Source of the DNA: Heligmosomoides polygyrus polygyrus | Taxonomy: Eukaryota; Nematoda; Chromadorea; Rhabditida; Heligmosomidae | Direction of reading: 5' to 3' | Assembly: GCA_947396885.1 (NCBI GenBank) | Contig: OX377202.1 | Span: forward strand, 29,069,407 to 29,133,406 | DNA length: 64,000 bases | Part shown: piece after piece, positions 56,726 through 64,000 of the stretch | Numbering within the stretch: position 1 is the stretch's first letter | How the letters are laid out: each line of letters begins with the position of its first letter | The notes under the pieces: model-generated | What the model was told of the DNA's origin: nothing | Database searches by the model: none | Seen by the model: the letters and a program-made list of their open reading frames with translations, nothing else | Translations under genes and position numbers: made by a program

Positions 56726-57023
56726 GGGCGCGTGTAGCGCACTCGGAGGAGGCGCGACTGTCGCGTGCACCCGATACCAGGTTCCTGGTTCGGATTTCCC
56801 GCCCAGGCCGCCCAAGCCTCCCATCCCTCCGGAGTCGGTGAACTGGTACCAGAGTTGTCTGGGAAGGATAGAGCGCTGACTTGTTCATCGGCTGGCCACC
56901 GCAAGTCGTTGTATGGCCAAATACGCATTCATGTCGCCTCCACGACATCCCGTAGAAGTAGAATGCGCTGGCGCATCCCAGAAAGGATTGAGTAACGCCG
57001 TCCTTTATCCTTTTACCCTTATC
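56726..57023 (+). mobile_element. tRNA-derived SINE copy
   Basis: Plus-strand copy: box A GTGTAGCGCACTCGG near 56732, box B CTGGTTCGGATTTCCC near 56786, body, then TCCTTTATCCTTTTACCCTT. Target duplication not clear. Confidence 0.88.
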
Positions 57024-58153
57024 ATGTAGGTAATGCAAATAAAAATTTCGTCCACATGATCAGCCGACGGATAGTTCCTTCACCTACCTCGAAGGAAAGG
57101 AATGCCTAGTGGCTCTGCGCACGATTCAAACTTCAGATCGATTCGAGCCACGCGTGACTACCGACGGCTCCCCCAACCATGCTACTACTATTGCCACTAA
57201 GCCTTTAGAAATCCGCAAATCCGAAAACTTGCACTGACTCATTTGAGTACACCCAATTATCTGGCAGATAAAAACGCTGGAGTCTCCAATTCTCTCTAGA
57301 GTTAAACCACGCATTCAACGTAATTGCGAAGGCATTTGAATTAGTCCCGTAAATGGCAGGATAACGGTTTTGTCAGCTACCACAGTTCTCTTGAGAGGCC
57401 GACTTCTACCTCAACGCGAAATTCTGCAAGATCACTTTAGAGGCAGCCCGAATAGGCCTACTCCCTAAGTTGGTAACATGATGAATGAATGAATGCTTGT
57501 TTCGCCCTCAACATTAATTGCTCTTAAAATTGTTAAATAAGGCTCTTAAGGTGAAGACTGTATGCTGGAGGCACCTTGAATCGAAAGGGGAACCCCTTTA
57601 AGGGTCGTCAACGCCTTTTATGGCGCTTCAGGCGAGACCCTAGCGGAATATTGATAACGAGACACAAACAAGGCGGCGACAATTTTATGAAAGATTAGGA
57701 TTTCTCTACGTTTCCAAATCAAGGCGAACGCTGCACTATTTATCTCGTAGCGTTTTACGCAAGAAGGAGAGCTCAAGGGGGTTTTCGGTGCATTGTTTCC
57801 TTGGTCTGATGGTTGCTCTTTTCAGCTGTATTGCAGCTCTTATCAACAGTGTCAAGCTGATCATGTCGAGTCTCAGACCAGTTTCCGTTTGGAGAATCAG
57901 ACCACTCAAAACACATATGAAAAAAGCGCTAAAACCAGCTGCTTCAACAGCTACCGAGGTGTAGCAGAATTGATTAGAGTTGAGAACGTCACTAGCAAAC
58001 ATTATTTACCATTTCGCCTCGCGCGAGTTTCTTCACGACCTTTTAGGAAGAAAATTTATCAGAAGAGCAGATGTCCAGTTTCAGGATAGAGCGTTCATTT
58101 CCACACACCCACTAATCTCAAGAGTATCTCCAGATATGCCGATTAGGGAAGAT

Positions 58154-59230
58154 ACTTACTTTGATACTTTGATGGTCCTTTTGTCGGCTGGAGGTCTTCT
58201 CAGCGGGGACCACAACTCTTCCAGACCGCTCGATCTCGGGCTGCTTGCATCCAGTGAGGCAGACTCCGCTATCTGAAAGATCTTGAGAATGAGTCTGCCC
58301 ATCGCGTTGGCGGTCGTCCCAGTGGTCTCTTATGGTCTCTCGGGAGCCATTCTGTGACACGGAGACTCCATCTATCGTCCTTTCGTTGAAGCAGGTGTCC
58401 GGCCCAGCGATATTTGGACTTCTTCATGTACTGCAGCGGGTCTGCTAATTGCGTCTTCTCCCGTAGCTCCGATTTTCGTAGGCCTTCTTGCCACTGCTGA
58501 CGAAGGCTTGTCCTCAGAAGACATCTCTCCAGTGCACGATGCGTAGTTTGCATCGCTCTGGCGATTGTCTTGTTGTCGGGCCAGGTTTCCGTCGCGAAAC
58601 ACATCGCAGGCAGTACAGAGGCGTTGAATATCGAGGCCCTGAGGCCGGGATCCTTGACCTGATCGGTGACTTCGCGAATCGAACTGAACGCTGCCCATGC
58701 TGCGCGTCTCCTGCGGGCGATTTCAGGAGCGAGGTCGTTATCCATGTTCAGCTCTCTTCCCAGATAGACGTAGGAGTCGACCTGTTGTAGAGCGACTCCA
58801 TTTAACCTTACGAGTTCCGTGTCACACCACTGGTTGACCATAAACTGCGTTTTAGACATATTCCAAATTGTCCAATCCAATCTTCATACCTGCCACATTG
58901 AACTCGTTCAGGATTTCCTCGACTTCTGCCGTGCTGGTAGAGATCAGAACAATATCGTCGGCGAAGCGAAGGTTGCTGATCCTTTTACCGTCGACAAGGT
59001 AGCCTTTATCGTCCCAGGTCAAGTCTATCATGGCATCCTGGAGTGCCGCTGTGAATAGCTTGGGAGAAATCGTGTCTCCCTGCCGTACTCCTTTCCCGAT
59101 AGGAATTTTAAGCTTTTGATCGAACAGCTGGATGGTAGTCGATGTGTTCGAGAAGCATTCGTCGAGAAGTCGGATGTAGGGCGATGGTATACCAGCGTGC
59201 ACAATTGCGTTCAAAACGGCGTTGATTTCC
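58154..59230 (-). mobile_element. 5'-truncated RTE-type LINE insertion with target-site duplication
   Basis: 1077-bp insert between identical ATTAGGGAAGAT copies at 58142-58153 and 59231-59242. Its 3' end carries a TCAAAGTATCAAAGTAAGTA-type tail. Contains RT palm to C-terminus in two frames. Confidence 0.9.
58269..59230 (-). pseudogene. RTE-type reverse transcriptase, partial, one frameshift
   Basis: Upstream frame (to 58852): INAVLNAIVHAGIPSPYIRL, GKGVRQGDTISPKLFTAALQ, NLRFADDIVLI (catalytic FADD). Downstream frame (58880-58269): YVYLGRELNMDNDLAPEIAR, RRRAAWAAFSSIREVTDQV, RWAGHLLQRKDDRWSLRVTE and GRPPTRWADSF. The two overlap near 58865, where one base change restores the known order, so a single frameshift separates them. 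N-terminal endonuclease missing through 5' truncation. Confidence 0.88.
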
Positions 59231-59244
59231 ATTAGGGAAGATCA

Positions 59245-60390
59245 CATCAAAAAATTCTGCCCAATAAACAGGAGTCACATGTGGAACAATTCTAAACCCT
59301 GAATTGCACGCTTAGCACTTATGTAGCTGGCTGGTGTTCGACTGTCCAGCTTTCTATGCCTGTTTATTCGTTTCAGGGACGGGCGAAAATTTTGAGAATT
59401 TTCCCAGAAAACAGGAAATGATCAGAAAACAGAAAAGCCAAAAACGGCAGAAAACGGATAAACCAGAAAACAGAAAGTTTCGAAATTATCGGACGATCTA
59501 ATTATTCTACCCGAAAATCCATTTTCCTGTAGTAAACGCTTTTGTATGAATAGAAATGTGCTCGGTCTTAGACAGGCGTTTTAATTTGCAAGCAATTATA
59601 AAAGTTGTAGTGCACTCTAAATTCAATACAATAATAAATTATAAATCTTGACTCAACGATCCTAGGAATCTTGACATCTGAAGTATGCAACATTACTCAT
59701 CAGCTCCCTTCCACAACTAACACCCTAACAATTACATCAGTTAATATTATGAGCGCTTCTTCGAAAAACAATTGATCTGTTCTTCCAGATTAGAGCTAGA
59801 GAGAAGGCGTACAAAAAAGAGTGGCTTATAAGTGATGAATTTTACCTATCACATCTATATTTAAATGCAGCGCTTTGATGCTCACTGATACAGACCAAAA
59901 TGTAGGTGTAATTATAAAACAGACGACTCGCAGATTAATTGTCCCTCTTGTAAAAACTGGTCGTTTAGAGAACCGAATACGATGAAGGCTTATTGACACT
60001 CTTTGCATGCTTCATTCCATTGCTTGAGTTTGTAGACGCAGCCTCGCAACATACTCTAGAGCCGTGCAGAGATTCGTTGAGCATTACTGACTGCGCTAGA
60101 ATCTATACTCCTATGTAGTTCGTTTCGTTCTACGAGAAAGCTTTCCCTAGCAAGTGGCCTAGTTTCCGCATAACTGAGGGTTTTCAGGCCAACTCAATAC
60201 AGCACTTGGTTACTCCTTGGCAAACCTTGTTGTGTACTGTCTTAATACTTCACAGAACAACAAATTGTGACTTTGGAACTGTCAGCATAACAGTTTTTTG
60301 ACAGAAAGTGTTTTAGTGAATGCGTAGACACCATAGAATGGGGATCAAGCATATTCCTCTTCATTTTATTATTACTCATCTAGTAAGTAA
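59245..60390. other. no gene recognised
   Basis: A-rich low-complexity stretch at 59395-59480 (repeated CAGAAAAC), otherwise nothing. Confidence 0.4.
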
Positions 60391-60394
60391 GTAT

Positions 60395-60745
60395 TACACC
60401 TAAGTGGAAGACGAGTAGGATCGCCTTGCTGTACAAGAAGGGAGACGTGCACGACATTGGCAACTATCGCCCGATCTGCCTGCTGTCCGTAGTCTACAAG
60501 CTGTTCACTCGAGTTATCCTGAATAGGATCAGCAGAACGCTGGACGAAGGACAGCCATGCGAACAAGAAAGTATTTCGGAGAGGATTCAGAACGATCGAC
60601 CACATACACACCATTAAGCTCACCGAAGCGTCGCGAGAGTACAAGTTGCCGCTGTGCCTTACGTTCATCGACGGTGTCGAGACTGAAGCGGTCCCGGCAG
60701 TCTTAGTCAGATAAGGTTTCATACTCAGTACATAAGACTAATTCG
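60395..60745 (+). pseudogene. RTE-type reverse transcriptase fragment
   Basis: WKTSRIALLYKKGDVHDIGN then YRPICLLSVVYKLFTRVILN, RISRTLDEGQPCEQ, and after a shift IHTIKLTEASREYKLPLCLT, FID. Fingers and palm start of an RTE RT; a short deletion follows TFID, and stops end it. Confidence 0.85.
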
Positions 60746-61798
60746 AGAGCTGTGCAGTGGATTAATGACCACCATTCTACAGCAGCATCGTCATCAACTC
60801 GTCGTCATGATCTTCATATGTCTCTCAGCTCTCGTATCTCTTCCTTTCGACGACGGATGGGAACGCTAGGGAGCCAGGCGAAACCAACGAGGGGAACGAC
60901 TTGTGTTGTCAAATTAACTTTTTTCATTTCTAATTCTATAGCCCACAGACTTTCCTTACTTGTCTCACCTGTCCCCAAGTGAAAATATACATCATTTCAA
61001 CTTTCTGTGTATTGATGCACTCTAGAGCCGTTCATGACTACTCCAGCCGTCAAAAATACTCTTCTACAAATCTTTCCACACCATTTTCAAACATAGTGGT
61101 TATTTAATACGCAGTTCGCGTAGAAAGATGCGAAAAACAAGCAACTTAACGGACAGGTTAAAGCCCATGAAAAGACATTACCCGCGCATCGATGGTCATA
61201 GCGGATATGGTAGCATTTCTAATGTTCAGGAAAAGCCATTGTGAGGTGCAATACTACATAATTATTTCTTAACCCTTGGCTATTGATTTTTTTCGTGTAG
61301 AAAGAGGTAGTTTTTTTCCCTTCACCTACGGTTATATGACATAACTACGATACGCTCTGTAAATTTGGTTTTAACACGGCCAGTAAGTAGTGGGGTAAAG
61401 AAAATAATTTTGCACCGCGAGATTTTCATCACGTAGGAAAATTGCGCATCTATTCTTAGCTTACACCTCAAGGAACCTTTTTGCACCGTTCCTTGGAAGC
61501 GATTGAGAGCATTTGGAAGTGCGAGGAGCTACGGTTGAGTGGCGTTGTTGTTACACTGGCGTTCCGCCTTTCAAGTAATGTTTCGTGGGCGATGGTTTCA
61601 TTAACATTTGCCTGTTCAGCGCACTGAAGAGGTAGGAGAGGAGTTCAGATAAACCGGTTGTGTTCGAAATCATGTTCTGCACTACAAAAGTTGAAGAAGT
61701 GACTTTAGAAGCCTGTGAGTGTATGACTTCTTGAAAGCGCTGAGAATGAAAGGTTGACTCTGTTGAGCCATCAGCAGAGATATGTGGTAGGGTATACC

Positions 61799-63273
61799 TA
61801 CAAGGGAAGGGTCTCAAGCGTATGTCTGAACGGGGGGAGCGACTCATATAAGGTAAACCCCCACCCATCAATTAGTCTGAAAATGTGCTTATTTTTCGCT
61901 AAGTCGTTAAACCCAAGGAGTAGGGGATCACAATTGGATACTGCGCATCGCGAGTTTGGGGTCTTGTACGGCCGCGATGCCTCTGCTAACTGGCGGCTCG
62001 GAGCGCAGTAGAAGTGCGGTTATTTCGTGCCAGGAAGGTCTGGTTCCTCTGCGCTGCTGCATCTCTACATTTTAACTGACTGGTTGAGATTTGAGGGATT
62101 CTGAGGTCTATACTAATTTCAGACGTTTTGTGCGCATTTTCTAGTTGTACGCTGAGAAGAGTACCTCTCTTGCGACTTGTTTAATACTGATCGGTTTTCT
62201 AACCAAGAGACAATGAGAAATCTATTCAATATAATGATGTATAAACGCTCAACACCTATGATAGACAGGCACAAATTGCATGCAGCAGAAGCACTGGTCA
62301 TAATGCGGATAGCGTATAAAACCTACAGGCTCCTCTGCCCACTGCTGCCCACTGCTTGCTTGCCTTTCCACGTCCATCAGTTCATCTTGCGGATCCTAAC
62401 CTTCTTTTTGTTCTTCCACCACTTCCAGCTGTTCGTCTTCGTCAACTTCAAGTTGACGTGCTTTGAAGTCCTTGAGTATGCTGGTCATCCATTCAGCCAG
62501 CTTGATTCCTTCCCTCGAGGGTTTCTTGTCTAAAGGTGGGCCACAGTTCAGAGTGAGCAGGTGGATCACCACTCGACCGTCGGCGGCTATTGTTGGTGTT
62601 AGGTTTTAGAAAACTTTCAGGAGACCTCTGATTTTCAGGTGAAAGGCAGACATGAGGGAAAGAGTGTATCGATGCCGTTTAGGTTAAGTTGTGGGTCCAC
62701 ACACCTCATTTTAACCACCTCCGACGTCACATCCTGGTCTCTTTTGAAAATCCGAGCAGGATGGTTTTTCTGAGGTCATTGGTCCATGTATGGAAACAAA
62801 CTGTGAGAGCATGTTTATACGCTGCCCGTATTGTACCCAGTGATGCTTCATGCACTTTGTACCTGTGTATCACTGGTATTGAACATTTCTACATCACCAT
62901 GTTGAATACCACAGCGTACAGCTGGAAAGTGCGCAGAAAACGTGTGAAAGTGGTATAGACGTCAGAATCCCTCAACTCTTATCCAGCCAGCTGATGCAAA
63001 AACGCAGCAGCGCAGAAGAACCGAACCCCGACCTTCCTTGCTTGCACGAGGCAACCGCACCTCCTCTGCGCTCCGAGCCGTCTACGGATAGGGGCATCGC
63101 GGGCGTATAAGACCACCAAACTCGTTATGCGCCGTATCCCATTGTGACCCCCTACTCCTTGTGTTTAACGACTTGACAAAAAATAAACACATTTTCACAC
63201 TAATTGAGGGTGGGTGTTCTCCCTATATGAGTTGCTCCCCCGTTCAGGCATACTCTTCAGACATTCCCTTGTT
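61799..63273. mobile_element. 1.5-kb foldback element
   Basis: Arms of about 480 bp (61799-62330 and 62800-63273) are inverted copies: ACAAGGGAA, TGAACGGGGGGAGCGACTCA, GTTAAACCCAAGGAGTAGGG, GCTGCTGCATC-type, GCGTATAAA. The centre (62330-62800) is not paired. No transposase. A solo arm is at 21749. Confidence 0.82.
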
Positions 63274-63423
63274 AGAGCGGCGGAATAGGCGCCTACATCG
63301 ATCACAGGTGTAATTTATTTCGAATTGCCAAGATGACTTATGTCCCCGTTTTCCTAGGGGGCTCAAGCTCAAAATTTTATAGATCGTGGTGTTTGAACTC
63401 CTTTTTGTAATTACAGAACACAT

Positions 63424-64000
63424 GTGACCAATGAACATGAAAAAAAGCTTACGGAGGATCACAGGAGTTTCTCACGTCAGCGACTATTGGACACAGCAGC
63501 CAACAAACGGAGTCTGAAGAAAACAAAACGTGATCTTGCAGAATATCGTCATGTGATTCCCTCCTTAAAGGCTCCTGACGGAACGCATTCATCATCTAGG
63601 TCATAAATGGAATCTATAACTTCCAGAAAACTTTTACGCGAACCTTTTCAACACAAGACGCCACTCCACCCCTGCATGTCTACCTCATGGCGACAATGTT
63701 CCGACGTTCCTGCCATCTGAAGTGCGTCATGCGATTGAGACTATGTCCAAAGGTAAATCTCAAGGCGCTGATGGAATCACTGTGGAAATTCTGCAGGCCT
63801 GTAGTCATAAGACGTTCAACGCCTTAGCGCAGCGCTTTTCCCACTATGTGACGCAACGTGAAATACCGTTTGCATGGAAGAGATCCAAGACGATTCTGCT
63901 GTTTAAAAGAGGCGACAGGAGGACCTTTCTAACTATCGTCCGATAACTCTCCTACCGGTGCTGTACAAGGTTTCTCTTATCACACATCAGGAGATCTGTG
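63424..64000 (+). pseudogene. RTE-type LINE, partial, runs off the window
   Basis: EN-RT linker (RLLDTAANKRSLKKTKRDLA, EYRHVIPSLKAPDGTH) is followed, after a shift near 63605, by the RT start: VRHAIETMSKGKSQGADGIT, VEILQACSHKTFNALAQRFS, KRSKTILLFKRGDR. A further shift near 63925 continues as SNYRPITLLPVLYK-like sequence to the window end. The 3' part lies outside. Confidence 0.87.

Noticed and set aside
57736..58089. Overlapping ORFs on both strands next to the RTE insertion
   Set aside because: One strand looks hydrophobic and the other looks basic; no motif decides, and there are no neighbouring exons.

Overview
This window is eukaryotic, most likely the genome of a strongylid, hookworm-like nematode. 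It has one well-supported multi-exon host gene, short GT-AG introns (48-60 bp in several cases), no bacterial-type gene packing, and a very high load of diverged transposable elements. The species is an inference; no rRNA, trans-spliced leader or mitochondrial marker is visible.

Host gene. The minus strand carries a SAMHD1-type HD-domain dNTP triphosphohydrolase. I assembled 14 exons (30250 down to 11207) whose lengths and phases join into one uninterrupted frame of 504 codons including the stop. The HD metal ligands and the allosteric-nucleotide motif are retained. Eight of the introns are under 150 bp. Three are packed with transposons: about 11 kb between exons 3 and 4 (18810-29788), about 3.2 kb between exons 8 and 9 (14051-17256), and about 1.7 kb between exons 11 and 12 (11699-13402).

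Retroelements. 1-3336 is a near full-length but frameshifted CR1/Jockey-like LINE ending in a TAAA repeat. Three more 3' ends of the same type lie at 14655, 51430 and 53780. RTE-type LINE fragments are scattered throughout. Two of them (8578-9131 and 58154-59230) are 5'-truncated insertions with intact target-site duplications. A Penelope-like element with a GIY-YIG endonuclease is at 15877-17060. A tRNA-derived SINE of about 300 bp, with pol III boxes A and B and a TTATCC-type tail, has nine recognisable copies. A second tRNA-Gly-like repeat forms hairpins at 15466-15876 and 31167-31630.

DNA transposons and foldback elements. There is a complete but inactive mariner (31782-33033), a Tc1-like remnant (3338-4320), and an unusual number of long palindromes: 12031-13392, 19683-21207, 35115-39440, 39469-41617, 55033-56048 and 61799-63273. 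The 39469-41617 element encloses an intronless, degenerate BUB1-like kinase domain, which looks like a captured gene fragment.

The rest (about 4330-8040, 33040-34590, 41620-43130, 44620-46150, 47290-50250 and others) is AT-rich sequence in which I recognise no gene.
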